DNA of 64,000 nucleotides, from contig NZ_JARGES010000041.1 of the NCBI RefSeq assembly GCF_029210365.1, positions 78,808-142,807 of the forward strand. The letters run 5' to 3'. Origin of the DNA: Mesorhizobium sp. YIM 152430. Its GTDB lineage: Bacteria; Pseudomonadota; Alphaproteobacteria; Rhizobiales; Rhizobiaceae. The position numbers were made by a program, and so were the translations under genes. This document shows positions 7,457 to 17,860 of this stretch, piece by piece. Positions within the stretch are counted from its first letter, which is position 1. Each line of letters opens with the position of its first letter. Under the pieces are notes generated by a model. The model worked only from the letters and a program-made list of their open reading frames with translations. It ran no database searches and had not been told where the DNA came from.

Positions 7457-9879
7457 TGAGGGGCGTGCTTTCCGGCCTCAGCAGAGCAGTCAGAACCCGG
7501 CGTCTTCTGGGAGCGACGACGCTCGCCGGCGTGCTCGCCGCGACCGGCTCGATCGTCGCGATGCAGCCCGTCATCGCGCAGAGCATCGACCTTTCCGCCC
7601 AGACCGATCCCAATGCCGACATGCTGCTGGAAGCCGATACGCTGGTCTATGACAACGACCGCAATCGCATCACCGCCGTCGGCTCCGTCCAGATCGAATA
7701 TGCCGGCAACCGCCTCGTCGCCCAGCGCGTCACCTATGATCGGGCGACCTCGCGGCTGATCGCCAGCGGCGGCGTCGAGATCATCGACCCGGACGGCACG
7801 CGGTTCCAGTCCGACGAGATCGACGTGACCGACGATTTCGCCGACGCCTTCGTGCGCACGCTCAGGGTCGAGACGGCGGAACGCGTCTATTTCGGCGCCG
7901 ACAGCGCGGAACGGCGCGGCGGCGCGGTGACGGAATTCGAGCGCGGCGTTTATACGGCGTGCGAGCCGTGCGAGGAAAATCCCGACAAGCCGCCGGTCTG
8001 GAACATCAAGGCGCAGAAGATCATCTGGAACGGCGAGACGAAGACCGTCCGCTTCGAGCGCGCGCGGTTCGAATTTCTCGGCGTTCCCCTGGCATGGGTG
8101 CCCGCCTTCGAAATCGCCGACCCGACGGTGGAGCGCAAGAGCGGTTTCCTCTTCCCGACCTTCGGAAATTCGGAAAATCTCGGCAGCTTCCTCAACATAC
8201 CCTATTATTTCGCGCTCTCGCCAACCTATGACCTGACGGTAACGGCCGGCGGCTACACCCAGCAGGGTTTCCTTGGCCAGGCGGAGTGGCGCCAGCGCTT
8301 CGACAATGGCCAATACAATCTGCGCATTGCCGGCATCTCGCAGCGCGACCCGGATGCATTCGGCGCCGGCACGGTCGATGCGCAGGAGACCGGGCGCGGG
8401 CTCATCGCCTCGCGCGGCGATTTCACGATCAATCCGCGCTGGAGGTTCGGCTGGGACGTGATGGCCCAGACCGACAAGAATTTCGGCTATACCTACAATA
8501 TCGAACAGGCAAACGCCTACGACCAGATCTCGCAGGTCTATCTGACGGGACTCGACGGGCGCAATTTCTTCGACCTGCGCGCATATCACTTCACGAAGCA
8601 GGAAGCGGTTCTCGACTTCAATGCGGACGGCACACGCAACGTTGGTGCCGCTTCCCCGCTGCAACCCTTCGTCCTGCCCTCCTTCGATTACAGCCTGACA
8701 CCCGATGGACCCATCGCCGGTGGCGAACTGACGATCGACGTCAACAGCCAGGCCCTTTGGCGCGACCGTTTCGATGGTCGCGGTTTCGCGAGGCAATCAC
8801 CGTCGCCGACCGGCCGCGGGCTCGACGGCGGCTCCGGACGACTGACCGCCGAAGCGGAATGGAAGCGGACGTTCATCACCGGCGGCGGGCTTTTGATCAC
8901 GCCCTCGCTCCATGCGCGCCAGGACGCGATCGGCGTGCATTTCGGCGACGGAGCCTTGTCCGCCGAAGGTATTGCGAATGTTGCCAACGCTCAGGGCGTG
9001 GCCGCGGACATTCGCTCGGCCTATTACCGCTCCATGGCGACTGCCGGGCTCGAAGCGCGTTGGCCGGTTCTCTTCTCGACATCGAGTTCGACGCATGTCT
9101 TCGAGCCGATGGCACAGGTCTTCGCTCGCCCCGACGAGCCTTATGGCGGCAGTCTGGGCATTCCGAACGAAGACGCGCAGAGCCTGGTCTTCGACGCGAC
9201 GACCCTGTTCGAGCGGGACAAGTTTTCCGGCTACGACCGAATCGAGGGCGGCACCCGCGCCAATGTCGGCATTCGTTATACAGGCGATCTCGGCGGCGGC
9301 TGGGGGGCCAGCGCGATCTTCGGCCAGTCCTATCATCTGGCCGGCGCGAACTCCTACGCTTCGCCCGATCTGGTCTATGCCGGCGCCTATTCCGGCCTCG
9401 AAGACGACGTTTCCGACTATGTCGGAATGGTCGGACTGAGCACACCCGTCGGCGTGTCGCTGGCAGCCGGGGCGCGGCTCGACAAGGACAATCTGGAAGT
9501 GCGCCGCACCGATGTCGCGGCGAGCTATGCGACGCCGGCCGTTTCGCTCTCGACGCAATATTCCTTCATCGATGCCCAGCCCGATTACGGTTTCACCGAT
9601 GATCGTCACGAAGTGCGAGTCGGCGGGTCGGCGCAGGTTCACGAATACTGGCGCGTCTTCGGCAACGCCACCTTCGACCTCAACACGAGCAACATGGTCC
9701 AGCGCGGCATCGGCTTCGCCTATGACGACGATTGCTTCGGGATCAATTTCACGGCATCGGAAACGCGCGGCAACATCAACAATGAAGTTCTCTCGCGCGA
9801 CTTCGGCATCAACATCTCGTTGCGCACGCTGGGCGATTTCGGCCGAACCACCAGCAGTACCGACACGAGGACGTTTTGA
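7456..9879 (+). CDS. lptD: LPS-assembly protein LptD (outer membrane)
   Basis: LptD is the outer-membrane barrel that, with LptE, inserts LPS into the outer leaflet. The 807-residue precursor has a long signal sequence (basic 1-20, hydrophobic 20-40, cleavage near AQ-SID), an OstA-type N-domain (about 50-200) that receives LPS, and a large beta-barrel with alternating aromatic strands to the C-terminus. Cysteine pairs in TACEPCEE and a late Cys in DDDCFG could form the disulfides needed for maturation. I chose the GTG that overlaps the lptG stop because GAGAGGA lies about six bases upstream; another GTG is nine bases further in. Confidence 0.92.
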   Translation: MRGVLSGLSRAVRTRRLLGATTLAGVLAATGSIVAMQPVIAQSIDLSAQTDPNADMLLEADTLVYDNDRNRITAVGSVQIEYAGNRLVAQRVTYDRATSRLIASGGVEIIDPDGTRFQSDEIDVTDDFADAFVRTLRVETAERVYFGADSAERRGGAVTEFERGVYTACEPCEENPDKPPVWNIKAQKIIWNGETKTVRFERARFEFLGVPLAWVPAFEIADPTVERKSGFLFPTFGNSENLGSFLNIPYYFALSPTYDLTVTAGGYTQQGFLGQAEWRQRFDNGQYNLRIAGISQRDPDAFGAGTVDAQETGRGLIASRGDFTINPRWRFGWDVMAQTDKNFGYTYNIEQANAYDQISQVYLTGLDGRNFFDLRAYHFTKQEAVLDFNADGTRNVGAASPLQPFVLPSFDYSLTPDGPIAGGELTIDVNSQALWRDRFDGRGFARQSPSPTGRGLDGGSGRLTAEAEWKRTFITGGGLLITPSLHARQDAIGVHFGDGALSAEGIANVANAQGVAADIRSAYYRSMATAGLEARWPVLFSTSSSTHVFEPMAQVFARPDEPYGGSLGIPNEDAQSLVFDATTLFERDKFSGYDRIEGGTRANVGIRYTGDLGGGWGASAIFGQSYHLAGANSYASPDLVYAGAYSGLEDDVSDYVGMVGLSTPVGVSLAAGARLDKDNLEVRRTDVAASYATPAVSLSTQYSFIDAQPDYGFTDDRHEVRVGGSAQVHEYWRVFGNATFDLNTSNMVQRGIGFAYDDDCFGINFTASETRGNINNEVLSRDFGINISLRTLGDFGRTTSSTDTRTF

Positions 9880-9985
9880 CCATTGCGGGTCGACGCGTGT
9901 GCCGTTGACATCGTTTTGCCCAAGATGCACTTCAGGGGCTTGCCATTCGCAAAAGGCTTGCACCCCGGATCAGGAGGCTAGACGC

Positions 9986-10912
9986 ATGAAGACATTGCTG
10001 CTCTCGGCCAGCATCGCAATCGCCCTCGGCTGCGCGGTCCTACCCGCACCGGCATTCGCGCAGACGAGCGAAGTGCGCTACGTCGTCAACAACACGCCGA
10101 TCACGAGCTACGACATCCAGCGACGTGCCGCCTTCCTTCAGTTGCAGCGTCGCGGCGGTGGCCAGCAAGCGGCGGCGGACGAACTGATCGAGCAGGCCCT
10201 GCGGCGCAACGAGGTCCGCCGCCTCAATATCAACATCTCCGACGACGACGTGGCACAGGCATACCAGCGCTTCGCCAGTTCCAACAACATGTCCATCGCC
10301 CAGATGGACCAGGTCATGTCGCAGACGGGCGTGACGAAGCAGCATTTCCTCGAATTCATTCGCTCTCAGATGGGCTGGAGCCAGGCTCTCGCCGCACGCG
10401 CGCGCCATGACCAGGGCAGCCGCGTCAGCGAGCAGGACGCGGTTCAGCGCATGTTGCAGCAGGGCGGCGAAAAGCCCGTGGCGACCGAATACATGCTGCA
10501 ACAGGTGATCTTCGTCGTGCCGGCGGCAGAGCGCGGCGCGCGCCTTGCCACACGCCGACGCGAGGCCGAAGCGATGCGCGCACGGTTTCAGGGTTGCGAT
10601 TCGACCGTCCAGTTCGCCAAGGGCCTCATCGACGTGACCGTACGCGATCTCGGTCGCGTTCTCGAGCCGCAGCTTCCCCCAGAATGGGCCGACCCGATCA
10701 AGTCGACTACTGCCGGAAATGCAACGGTCGTGCGTGACACCGACCGCGGCGTCGAGTTTATCGGCATCTGCAGCGCGCGCCAGGTCTCCGACGACACGGT
10801 CGCGCAGGCCGTCTTCGAAGCGGAAAACCTCGGCAACAGCGCGGATTCCGACGATCTGAGCAAGAAGTATACGGCCGAGCTTCGCGAACGCGCGCAGATC
10901 GTCCAGAGATAG
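9986..10912 (+). CDS. SurA-like periplasmic chaperone
   Basis: This 308-residue secreted protein has a clear signal peptide ending in AFAQ and a SurA N-terminal chaperone domain (about 28-150) with the usual VNNTPIT-SYDI start. The following region (about 155-260) has parvulin-like length and order but I do not see the usual parvulin active-site pattern. It probably escorts outer-membrane proteins, especially LptD encoded just upstream, across the periplasm; that role is by family and context. The start is fixed by a perfect AGGAGG nine bases upstream. SurA of E. coli is longer with two parvulin repeats. Confidence 0.85.
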   Translation: MKTLLLSASIAIALGCAVLPAPAFAQTSEVRYVVNNTPITSYDIQRRAAFLQLQRRGGGQQAAADELIEQALRRNEVRRLNINISDDDVAQAYQRFASSNNMSIAQMDQVMSQTGVTKQHFLEFIRSQMGWSQALAARARHDQGSRVSEQDAVQRMLQQGGEKPVATEYMLQQVIFVVPAAERGARLATRRREAEAMRARFQGCDSTVQFAKGLIDVTVRDLGRVLEPQLPPEWADPIKSTTAGNATVVRDTDRGVEFIGICSARQVSDDTVAQAVFEAENLGNSADSDDLSKKYTAELRERAQIVQR

Positions 10913-10949
10913 AACAAGCGCCGGCGCCTCGCGTCGCTGAAAGGTCGTC

Positions 10950-11951
10950 TTGCCGGCACCTCTGGTCATCACTTGCGGCGATCCGTCCGGGATCGGACCG
11001 GAACTGATCCTCAAAGCCTGGAACGCGCGACATGAGCGGCCGGTGACGCCGTTCGGCGTGATCGCCGATCCGCAACTTCTCCGCAATCGCGCGCGCCTGC
11101 TCGGGATCGAAGTCGAGATCGCTGTGGCTGATGGAATGAAGCACGGCGTTCTCTTCGCCGATGCACTGCCGGTCATCCCGCTCCTCAACCGTCTGGTCGA
11201 TCGGCCGGGAACGCCGGACCGGGCGAATGCCGCAGGCGTCATCGAGGCCATCGACCGCGCCGTCGAGCTCGTGTCCAACGCTGACGCCCGCGCCATAGTC
11301 ACGGCGCCGATTTCCAAGAGGCCGCTCTACGAAGCCGGTTTTCGCTTTCCCGGCCATACCGAATATCTGGGCCATCTCGCCGCAGCCCGCTACGGGCACG
11401 TCGTCCAGCCCGTCATGATGCTCGCCGGACCGGCTGTCCGCGCCGTCCCCGTCACCATCCACATTCCGCTCGCAGAGGTTCCGGCCGCATTGACGCGGGA
11501 TCTGATCGTTTCCACCTGCCGGGTTGTCGCCGCCGACCTCGTCTCCCGTTTCGACATCAAGCGGCCGCGGCTTGCCGTTTCGGGCCTCAACCCCCATGCC
11601 GGCGAAGGCGGCGCGATGGGGCGCGAGGAGATCGAGACGATCGGCCCGGCGATCGAGGATCTGAACGGCGAAGGCATCGACGCTTTCGGCCCCCTGCCCG
11701 CCGATACCATGTTCCATGCACGGGCGCGGGAAAGCTACGACGTGGCGATCTGCATGTATCACGATCAGGCGCTGATCCCGGCCAAGGCGCTGGCTTTCGA
11801 CGAAACGGTCAACGTCACGCTCGGCCTTCCCTTCGTGCGCACCTCGCCCGACCACGGCACCGCCTTCGACATCGCGGGTAAAGGCATTGCGCGCCCCGAC
11901 AGCCTGCTCGCGGCGATCGACATGGCCGACCGCATGAGCCTGCGCGCATGA
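10950..11951 (+). CDS. pdxA: 4-hydroxythreonine-4-phosphate dehydrogenase
   Basis: PdxA oxidises 4-phosphohydroxy-L-threonine in the DXP-dependent pathway to pyridoxal phosphate. The 333-residue length fits. Recognisable elements are GDPSGIGPE at the N-terminus, TAPISK, the FPGHTEYL segment with a metal/substrate His, and [14 protein letters not shown] near the end. The start is TTG with GAAAGG upstream. It follows surA as in many proteobacteria and its stop overlaps the rsmA ATG by four bases. Confidence 0.94.
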   Translation: MPAPLVITCGDPSGIGPELILKAWNARHERPVTPFGVIADPQLLRNRARLLGIEVEIAVADGMKHGVLFADALPVIPLLNRLVDRPGTPDRANAAGVIEAIDRAVELVSNADARAIVTAPISKRPLYEAGFRFPGHTEYLGHLAAARYGHVVQPVMMLAGPAVRAVPVTIHIPLAEVPAALTRDLIVSTCRVVAADLVSRFDIKRPRLAVSGLNPHAGEGGAMGREEIETIGPAIEDLNGEGIDAFGPLPADTMFHARARESYDVAICMYHDQALIPAKALAFDETVNVTLGLPFVRTSPDHGTAFDIAGKGIARPDSLLAAIDMADRMSLRA

Positions 11952-12775
11952 GCATCGACGGCCTGCCGCCGCTGCGCGAGGTGATCGCGCGGCACGAACT
12001 GCGCGCCAGGAAGTCGCTCGGTCAGAACTTCCTGCTCGACCTCAACATCACTTCCAAGGTTGCGCGCGGCGCCGGCGACCTGACCAACGCGACGGTCATC
12101 GAGGTCGGCCCCGGCCCCGGCGGGCTGACGCGCGCGCTGCTCTTGAACGGTGCCAGGCGCGTGATCGCGATCGAACGCGACGAGCGGTGCCTCGCCGCGC
12201 TCGAAGAGGTGTCGGCGCATTATCCCGGCCAGCTCTCGGTCATCTCGGGGGACGCGCTGACGACCGACTTCGCCGCTCTGGCGCAAGGCAGCGAGGGTGT
12301 GCGGATCGTCGCCAATCTTCCCTACAATATCGGCACCGAGCTTCTGGTCCGCTGGCTCTCGGCCGAGCCGTGGCCGCCCTACTGGACGTCGCTGACTCTG
12401 ATGTTCCAGAAGGAGGTCGCGCAGCGCATCGTGGCGACGCCGGACGACGATGCCTATGGCCGCCTCGCCGTCCTCGCCGGCTGGCGCAGCCATGCCGACA
12501 TCCTGTTCGACCTGCCGCCGCAGGCTTTCACGCCGCCGCCGAAGGTGACGTCCGCGGTGGTTCATCTGGTTCCGCGCGAAAATCCCCTGCCAGTCGATGG
12601 CGCCAAACTCTCGAAGGTCACGGAATTCGCCTTCGGACAGCGCCGCAAGATGCTGCGTCAGAGCCTGAAGCCGCTCGGCGGCGAAAAACTGCTGGACGCG
12701 GTTGGAATCGAGCCGACGCGGCGCGCCGAGACATTGTCGGTTGCCGAATTCGTCGCGATCGCACAGGCTCTCTGA
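11948..12775 (+). CDS. rsmA: 16S rRNA dimethyladenosine transferase (KsgA)
   Basis: RsmA dimethylates two adjacent adenines in the 3' hairpin of 16S rRNA and gates late small-subunit assembly. The 275-residue protein shows [10 protein letters not shown], the SAM loop [10 protein letters not shown], the catalytic NLPYN (in [11 protein letters not shown]) and the basic C-terminal domain [10 protein letters not shown]. The pdxA-rsmA overlap (ATGA) implies translational coupling. This is the usual order surA-pdxA-rsmA. Confidence 0.96.
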   Translation: MSIDGLPPLREVIARHELRARKSLGQNFLLDLNITSKVARGAGDLTNATVIEVGPGPGGLTRALLLNGARRVIAIERDERCLAALEEVSAHYPGQLSVISGDALTTDFAALAQGSEGVRIVANLPYNIGTELLVRWLSAEPWPPYWTSLTLMFQKEVAQRIVATPDDDAYGRLAVLAGWRSHADILFDLPPQAFTPPPKVTSAVVHLVPRENPLPVDGAKLSKVTEFAFGQRRKMLRQSLKPLGGEKLLDAVGIEPTRRAETLSVAEFVAIAQAL

Positions 12776-12799
12776 ACTTTTCCGGCGAAGGAGGTTCTC

Positions 12800-13201
12800 A
12801 TGACCGTGAAGACCGTTCATCCCTTCCTGATGTTCCAGGACGGCCACGGCGCAGCCGCGCTGGATTTCTACCGTAACGTCTTTCCCGCAATGACCGTCGA
12901 ACGGCTCGACCTCTACGGTCCAGGCTCACCCGGTCCCGAAGGCACGATCCATCGCGCCGAGTTCACCATCGCCGGGCAGAAGGTCCTTGCGAGCGACAGC
13001 TTCGTGCGGCACGCCTTCGGCTTCACGCCGTCCTTCTCGTTTTTCGTCCAGTGCGGAAGCGAGGACGAAGTGACGGCGCTGGCGGACAGGTTGAAGGACG
13101 GCGGCGCCGAGATGATGCCAGCCGGCGATTACGGCTTTTCGAAACGCTTTGCCTGGGTGAGCGACCGCTTCGGCGTATCATGGCAGATCAACTGCGACTG
13201 A
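12800..13201 (+). CDS. VOC superfamily protein (PhnB-like)
   Basis: This 133-residue protein has the PhnB/3-dmu-9_3-mt fold signatures: HPFLMFQDG at the N-terminus, LDFYRNVFP, FTIAGQKVLASDS, and the closing FSKRFAWVSDRFGVSWQIN. The family belongs to the glyoxalase/bleomycin-resistance superfamily, but substrates are mostly unknown. A strong AAGGAGG ribosome site precedes the ATG. It sits 24 bases after rsmA and ends four bases before the convergent gmk, leaving no room for a separate terminator. Confidence 0.85.
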   Translation: MTVKTVHPFLMFQDGHGAAALDFYRNVFPAMTVERLDLYGPGSPGPEGTIHRAEFTIAGQKVLASDSFVRHAFGFTPSFSFFVQCGSEDEVTALADRLKDGGAEMMPAGDYGFSKRFAWVSDRFGVSWQINCD

Positions 13202-13205
13202 CCGT

Positions 13206-13859
13206 TCAGATTTTCTCGTCCAGAAGGCCGGACACGAACTCGAACAGCCCCGGACGCCGGTCGCGGCGCAGACGTTCGGCCCTGACGATCGCCTCGACGG
13301 CATGGAAGGCGCGGTCAAGGTCGTCATTGACGACGACATAGTCATATTCACGCCAGTGTTCGATCTCGACGCGGGCATTCTTCAGCCGTGCCTCGATGAC
13401 GTCGGCATTGTCCTCGGCGCGGCGCGTCAGCCGCGATTTGAGTTCGCGCATCGACGGCGGCAGGATGAAGATGGAAACGATGTCGCCGCGCATCTTCTCG
13501 CGTAGCTGCTGGGCACCCTGCCAGTCGATGTCGAACAACATGTCGCGGCCGGCGGCCATCGCCTCTTCGGCTGGCTCACGCGGGGTCGCATAGAAATTGC
13601 CGTGAACCTCGGCCCATTCGAGCAAGGCGTCGTTGTCGCGTAACAGGTCGAATTCGCGCTTGGTGCGGAAATGATAGTGGACGCCGTCGATCTCGCTGGG
13701 GCGGCGCGGACGGGTGGTCACGCTGACCGAAAGCTGGAAACCCTGGTCGCTTTCGAGAAGATTGCGCGCGATGGTCGACTTGCCCGCGCCGGAAGGCGAA
13801 GAGATGACGAGCATCAAGCCGCGCCGGCGAATGGCGGCAGACGGGAGTTCGTTTTGCAT
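13206..13859 (-). CDS. gmk: Guanylate kinase
   Basis: Gmk phosphorylates GMP or dGMP to the diphosphate. The 217-residue protein has the P-loop SSPSGAGKS at residues 20-28, the GMP-binding segment [16 protein letters not shown] with YHF, and [10 protein letters not shown]. The start ATG lies two bases after the yicC stop, with GGAG inside the end of yicC as ribosome site. An upstream in-frame extension reads into yicC and is not used. The yicC-gmk pair is conserved in proteobacteria. Confidence 0.95.
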   Translation of the reverse strand: MQNELPSAAIRRRGLMLVISSPSGAGKSTIARNLLESDQGFQLSVSVTTRPRRPSEIDGVHYHFRTKREFDLLRDNDALLEWAEVHGNFYATPREPAEEAMAAGRDMLFDIDWQGAQQLREKMRGDIVSIFILPPSMRELKSRLTRRAEDNADVIEARLKNARVEIEHWREYDYVVVNDDLDRAFHAVEAIVRAERLRRDRRPGLFEFVSGLLDEKI

Positions 13860-13861
13860 TC

Positions 13862-14752
13862 CTACTCCAGATTCTGGACCTGTTCGCGGAACTGGTCGAT
13901 GACCGCCTTCAGTTCCAGCCCGATCGCGGTGATGGCCGCCGCGTTCGACTTGGAGCACAACGTATTCGATTCCCGGTTAAATTCCTGCGAAAGGAAGTCG
14001 AGCCGCCGCCCGACCGCCCCGCCGCCGGCCAGAAGCGTACGCGCCGAGGCGATGTGCGTGCGCAGGCGGTCGATCTCCTCGCGGATGTCGGCCTTGGTGG
14101 CGAGATAGGCGGCTTCGGCATTCAGCCGTGTCTCGTCGAGCGGCGCACCTGTCTCAAGCAGCAGCCGGACCTGCTCGGCAAGGCGCAAACGGATCGCGGC
14201 GGGGTCGCGGGAGGGATCTGCCGCGGCGCGCTCGGTCAGGCTTTCGATGCGGTCGATCTGGCCGAGCATGATCGTCTTCAGCGCCCGCCCTTCCTCGCGC
14301 CGCGCCGCGGTCAGCCCGGCAAGCGCCTCGTCGAGGACGATGAGAATGGCCGCGTCGCGGGCGGCGCGCGCGTCGTCATCGAGAATGCTCTCCTGCATCT
14401 CGATCACGCCGCGCAAGGCCAGGAGGCCGTCCGCCCGCGCTGGGGCGACGCCGAAATCGTGCTCCAGGCGCTGGGCCAGCGTGGCAAGCTCGACGAGCAG
14501 GGTTTCATTGACGGTTACGGCAGCCGGTGCCGCGGATAGGCGGGCCACAGAAAGATTTGCATAGATGTTGCCGCGCTGGAAAGTCTTCTGCAAAGCCTGG
14601 CGCGCAGGCTGCTCTATGCTCTCGAAGCCCGGCGGCAGGCGCAGGCGCGCATCGAGCCCCTTGCCGTTGACCGATTTCAGTTCCCAGACGATCCGGTCGT
14701 CGCCGGCCTGAGCCGATGCGCGGGCAAAGCCCGTCATGCTCTCGATTGTCAT
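13862..14752 (-). CDS. yicC: YicC family endoribonuclease
   Basis: This 296-residue protein starts with the family hallmark [10 protein letters not shown] and ends with [16 protein letters not shown]. Internal landmarks are [19 protein letters not shown] and [18 protein letters not shown], which carry conserved acidic and His/Cys residues. YicC proteins are RNases that act on small RNAs in E. coli; that activity is assigned by family. The ATG is preferred over a GTG one codon earlier because GGGAG is properly spaced only for the ATG. It is translated between mltG and gmk. Confidence 0.92.
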   Translation of the reverse strand: MTIESMTGFARASAQAGDDRIVWELKSVNGKGLDARLRLPPGFESIEQPARQALQKTFQRGNIYANLSVARLSAAPAAVTVNETLLVELATLAQRLEHDFGVAPARADGLLALRGVIEMQESILDDDARAARDAAILIVLDEALAGLTAARREEGRALKTIMLGQIDRIESLTERAAADPSRDPAAIRLRLAEQVRLLLETGAPLDETRLNAEAAYLATKADIREEIDRLRTHIASARTLLAGGGAVGRRLDFLSQEFNRESNTLCSKSNAAAITAIGLELKAVIDQFREQVQNLE

Positions 14753-14773
14753 CACGCTCCCAATTCGCGCCGG

Positions 14774-15967
14774 CTATTCGTCTTCCACGATCTCGTCCGC
14801 AAGAACGGCATCTTCATCGGTCGGCGCGGCACCCGCTTCACGGCGCTCGCGCTCGATCTGGCGCCAGCGGGCGACATTGCGGTTGTGCTCGTCCAACGTC
14901 TGCGCGAAGGCGTGACCGCCGGTGCCGTCGGCGACGAAATAGAGATCGTCCGTCTGCGACGGGTTGGCGACCGCCTCCAGAGACGCCCGGCCGGGTATGG
15001 CGATCGGCGCGGGCGGCAGGCCGGCGATGCGATAGGTGTTGTAGGGCGTGTCGCTCTCGATGTCGGAGCGATAGATCGGCCGGTCGGCCGGCTTACCCTC
15101 GCCGCCGAAGATGCCATAGAGGAAGGTCGGGTCCGACTGGAGGCGCATTCCCTGGTTGAGCCGGTTGATGAAGACGGAGGCGACGTGCGGGCGCTCGTCG
15201 GCGCGGCCGGTTTCCTTCTCGACGATCGAGGCGAGGGTGACGAATTCCTCGATCGTGTCGATCGGCAGGTCGTCGTCCCGGCGGGCCCAGATCTCTTCGA
15301 TCATGCGCTGCTGATCGGCCGAAAGGCGGTCGATCAGGTCCTGACGGTTCATGCCGCGGGTGAAGCGGATGGTGTCGGCGGCGATCGAGCCTTCCGGCGG
15401 CAGTTCGGACGGCATCTCGCCTTCCAGTTCCTCCATTGCGGCGATTCGCGCGAAAGCCTGATGGACGGTGAAGCCCTCGGGAATGGTCAGCGCGTGCAGG
15501 ACCGAGCGGCCGCTCTTCAGGAGTTCCATGATCTCGTACATGGAAGCGCCTGCCTTCACTTCATATTCGCCGGCACGTAAATTCGCATCGCTGCCATAGG
15601 CGCGAAGGCCGAGGCGGAAGATACGGGCATCCGAGATGAGCCCCTGGCGCTCGAGAGTGGAGGCAATCTCGGCCGTGCCGGTGTTCGGGCGGATGAGGAC
15701 GGTCTGTGTCGTCGTCGACGGTCCCTGGCCCTCGAATTGCACCTTGCCGTAATAGACCGCAGCGCCTGCCGCCAGCGTTGCGAAGACGATGCAGGACATG
15801 ACGAAGTTCATGAAGATGACGAACTGGCTGCGCGAGCGGCGCGAGCGTGCGGGCGGGGGCGTGCCGGCCTGCGACCGCAGTGCCTCGCTTCGCGACTTCG
15901 CAACAATGGGCCGCGATTGCATGGGCGGCTGGCCGGGCTGGTTCCCGCCTGCAGGATCAGTGGTCAT
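14774..15967 (-). CDS. mltG: Endolytic murein transglycosylase MltG
   Basis: MltG cleaves nascent peptidoglycan strands in the inner membrane and sets glycan length. The 397-residue protein has a Pro/Arg-rich cytosolic tail (1-47), one membrane helix (about 48-72), a LysM-like subdomain, and the YceG catalytic domain with LASIVEKETG; Glu250 aligns with the catalytic glutamate of E. coli MltG. YNTYRIAGLPPAPIAIPG is a second hallmark. The ATG is supported by AGAGG upstream. The acidic C-terminal 30 residues look disordered. It is downstream of fabF as in many bacteria. Confidence 0.94.
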   Translation of the reverse strand: MTTDPAGGNQPGQPPMQSRPIVAKSRSEALRSQAGTPPPARSRRSRSQFVIFMNFVMSCIVFATLAAGAAVYYGKVQFEGQGPSTTTQTVLIRPNTGTAEIASTLERQGLISDARIFRLGLRAYGSDANLRAGEYEVKAGASMYEIMELLKSGRSVLHALTIPEGFTVHQAFARIAAMEELEGEMPSELPPEGSIAADTIRFTRGMNRQDLIDRLSADQQRMIEEIWARRDDDLPIDTIEEFVTLASIVEKETGRADERPHVASVFINRLNQGMRLQSDPTFLYGIFGGEGKPADRPIYRSDIESDTPYNTYRIAGLPPAPIAIPGRASLEAVANPSQTDDLYFVADGTGGHAFAQTLDEHNRNVARWRQIERERREAGAAPTDEDAVLADEIVEDE

Positions 15968-16063
15968 CTGGCCTCTAACTCTCGGATGCAATGGAATCGC
16001 CACGCAAGGTAGCGGCCAATATGGCAAAATCTTTGCGCGGGCGGAACGGCCGACCGAAGGCGA

Positions 16064-17326
16064 TCAGCCGTTGTAACGCTGAAAGACGAGCGACGCGTTG
16101 GTGCCGCCGAAACCGAAGGAATTCGACAGGGCGACATTGATCTCGCGCTCGCGCGGCTTGTGCGGAACGAGATCGATTTCCGTTGCCTTCGACGGATTGT
16201 CGAGATTGAGCGTCCCCGGGGCGATGTTGTCGCGGATGGCGAGAATTGAGAAGATCGCCTCGGCCGCGCCGGCCGCGCCGAGCAGATGGCCGATCGACGA
16301 CTTGGTGGACGACATCGAAATCTTCGACGCCGCGTCCCCGACGAGACGCTCGACCGCACCAAGCTCGATTGTGTCGGCCATGGTCGAGGTGCCGTGGGCG
16401 TTGATGTAGTCGACATCGGATGGCTTCAGGCCGGCGCGCTTCAGCGCCATTGCCATGCAGCGGAACGCGCCGTCGCCGTCTTCCGAGGGGGCGGTGATGT
16501 GATAGGCGTCGCCCGACAGGCCATAGCCGACGATCTCGGCATAGATTTTGGCGCCGCGGGCCCTGGCGTGTTCGAGTTCTTCCAGGACGACCACGCCGGC
16601 GCCCTCGCCCATGACGAAACCGTCACGGTCCGTGTCATAGGGGCGCGAAGCCTTTTGCGGCGTGTCGTTGAAATCGGTGGAAAGCGCCTTGCAGGCCGAG
16701 AAGCCGGCGATGGAAAGCCGGGTGATCGGCGATTCCGCGCCGCCGGCCAGCATCACCTCCGCGTCGCCGAAGGCGATCAGGCGGGCCGCGTCGCCGATGG
16801 CGTGCGCACCGGTCGAGCAGGCGGTCACGACCGCATGGTTCGGCCCCTTGAGACCGTGGCGGATCGACACCTGGCCGGAGACCAGGTTGATGATGTTGCC
16901 GGGAATGAAGAAGGGCGAGATGCGGCGCGGGCCGCGCTCGTGCAGGATCAGCGCGTTCTCCGCGATGCCCTCGATGCCGCCGATGCCCGAGCCGATCATG
17001 ACGCCGGTGGCGTTCTGGTCCTCGGTGCTGGTCGGTTTCCAGCCGGAATCGGCAAGTGCGAGTTCGGCCGCGGCGACGCCGTAGAGGATGAAGTCGCCGA
17101 CCTTGCGCTGCTCCTTCGGCTCCATGAACGCGTCAGGATCGAAGGCGCCCTCCTGCGACATGTCGCGCGGGATCGGCATGGCGATCTTGCAGGGAAGATC
17201 GCTCGTCTCGAACTGGTCGATGGGCCGCGCAGCGCTCTTGCCGGAAAGAAGCTCTTTCCAGCCATGTTCAACACCGACGCCGAATGGCGACAGAAGGCCA
17301 AGGCCCGTGACGACGACGCGTCTCAT
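16064..17326 (-). CDS. fabF: Beta-ketoacyl-ACP synthase II
   Basis: FabF condenses malonyl-ACP with acyl-ACP in fatty-acid elongation. The 420-residue enzyme has the full Cys-His-His triad: Cys170 in TACSTGAHA, His311 in NAHGTSTMADT and His347 in SSIGHLLGAAGA, plus the terminal GFGGTNASLVF. The start ATG follows GGAGG by eight bases. It is directly downstream of acpP (52-base gap) and upstream of mltG, the standard order. Confidence 0.97.
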   Translation of the reverse strand: MRRVVVTGLGLLSPFGVGVEHGWKELLSGKSAARPIDQFETSDLPCKIAMPIPRDMSQEGAFDPDAFMEPKEQRKVGDFILYGVAAAELALADSGWKPTSTEDQNATGVMIGSGIGGIEGIAENALILHERGPRRISPFFIPGNIINLVSGQVSIRHGLKGPNHAVVTACSTGAHAIGDAARLIAFGDAEVMLAGGAESPITRLSIAGFSACKALSTDFNDTPQKASRPYDTDRDGFVMGEGAGVVVLEELEHARARGAKIYAEIVGYGLSGDAYHITAPSEDGDGAFRCMAMALKRAGLKPSDVDYINAHGTSTMADTIELGAVERLVGDAASKISMSSTKSSIGHLLGAAGAAEAIFSILAIRDNIAPGTLNLDNPSKATEIDLVPHKPREREINVALSNSFGFGGTNASLVFQRYNG

Positions 17327-17378
17327 TGGCCGTCCTCCCTCAAAATCGTGAACATGCGCCCGCTGCGCGGCAATCGGA

Positions 17379-17615
17379 TCAGGCGGTGGCCTTCTCGATG
17401 AACTTGACGGCATCGCCGACCGTCAGGATCGTCTCGGCGGCATCGTCGGGAATCTCGACGCCGAATTCTTCCTCGAAGGCCATGACGAGTTCGACCGTGT
17501 CCAGGCTGTCTGCGCCCAGATCGTCGATGAAGCTCGCGCCTTCGGTGACCTTGTCGGCTTCGACGCCCAGGTGCTCGACGACGATCTTCTTGACCCGTTC
17601 TGCGGTATCGCTCAT
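17379..17615 (-). CDS. acpP: Acyl carrier protein
   Basis: This 78-residue acidic protein has the classic phosphopantetheine site DSLDTVEL, Ser37 being the attachment point. It carries growing acyl chains for the Fab enzymes encoded around it; AcpS, which loads the cofactor, is encoded about 41 kb away in the window. The start has GAGGG about nine bases upstream. The 245-base gap to fabG suggests that acpP has its own promoter, fitting its very high expected expression. Confidence 0.97.
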   Translation of the reverse strand: MSDTAERVKKIVVEHLGVEADKVTEGASFIDDLGADSLDTVELVMAFEEEFGVEIPDDAAETILTVGDAVKFIEKATA

Positions 17616-17663
17616 TTCGAAAAACCCTCGAGTTTGTGGTTTGCGTATGGTGTTCGGTCTTCG

Positions 17664-17685
17664 TTAGCCGCCCGATAGCGGCTAA
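17664..17685. other. Hairpin in the acpP upstream region
   Basis: TTAGCCGC (17664-17671) and GCGGCTAA (17678-17685) form a perfect 8-bp stem with a six-base loop between fabG and acpP. No T tract follows on either strand, so it is not a standard terminator. It could be part of an acpP leader RNA or a protein-binding site. Confidence 0.35.
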
Positions 17686-17860
17686 TCAAGCTTTAAGATG
17701 CCTTCAAATCCGGCGGCGGCAGACTGTTCCGTTGTTCTGGGGAACGAGGTTGCATTGCCCCCTGCGGACGGCAATTGCGGCCCGATTACACGACTTCCGG
17801 GCCGGTTCCAAGGCGAAAGGCTGCGCTTTTCCGTTGATAGCCGAATTGATGCTGCCGCAA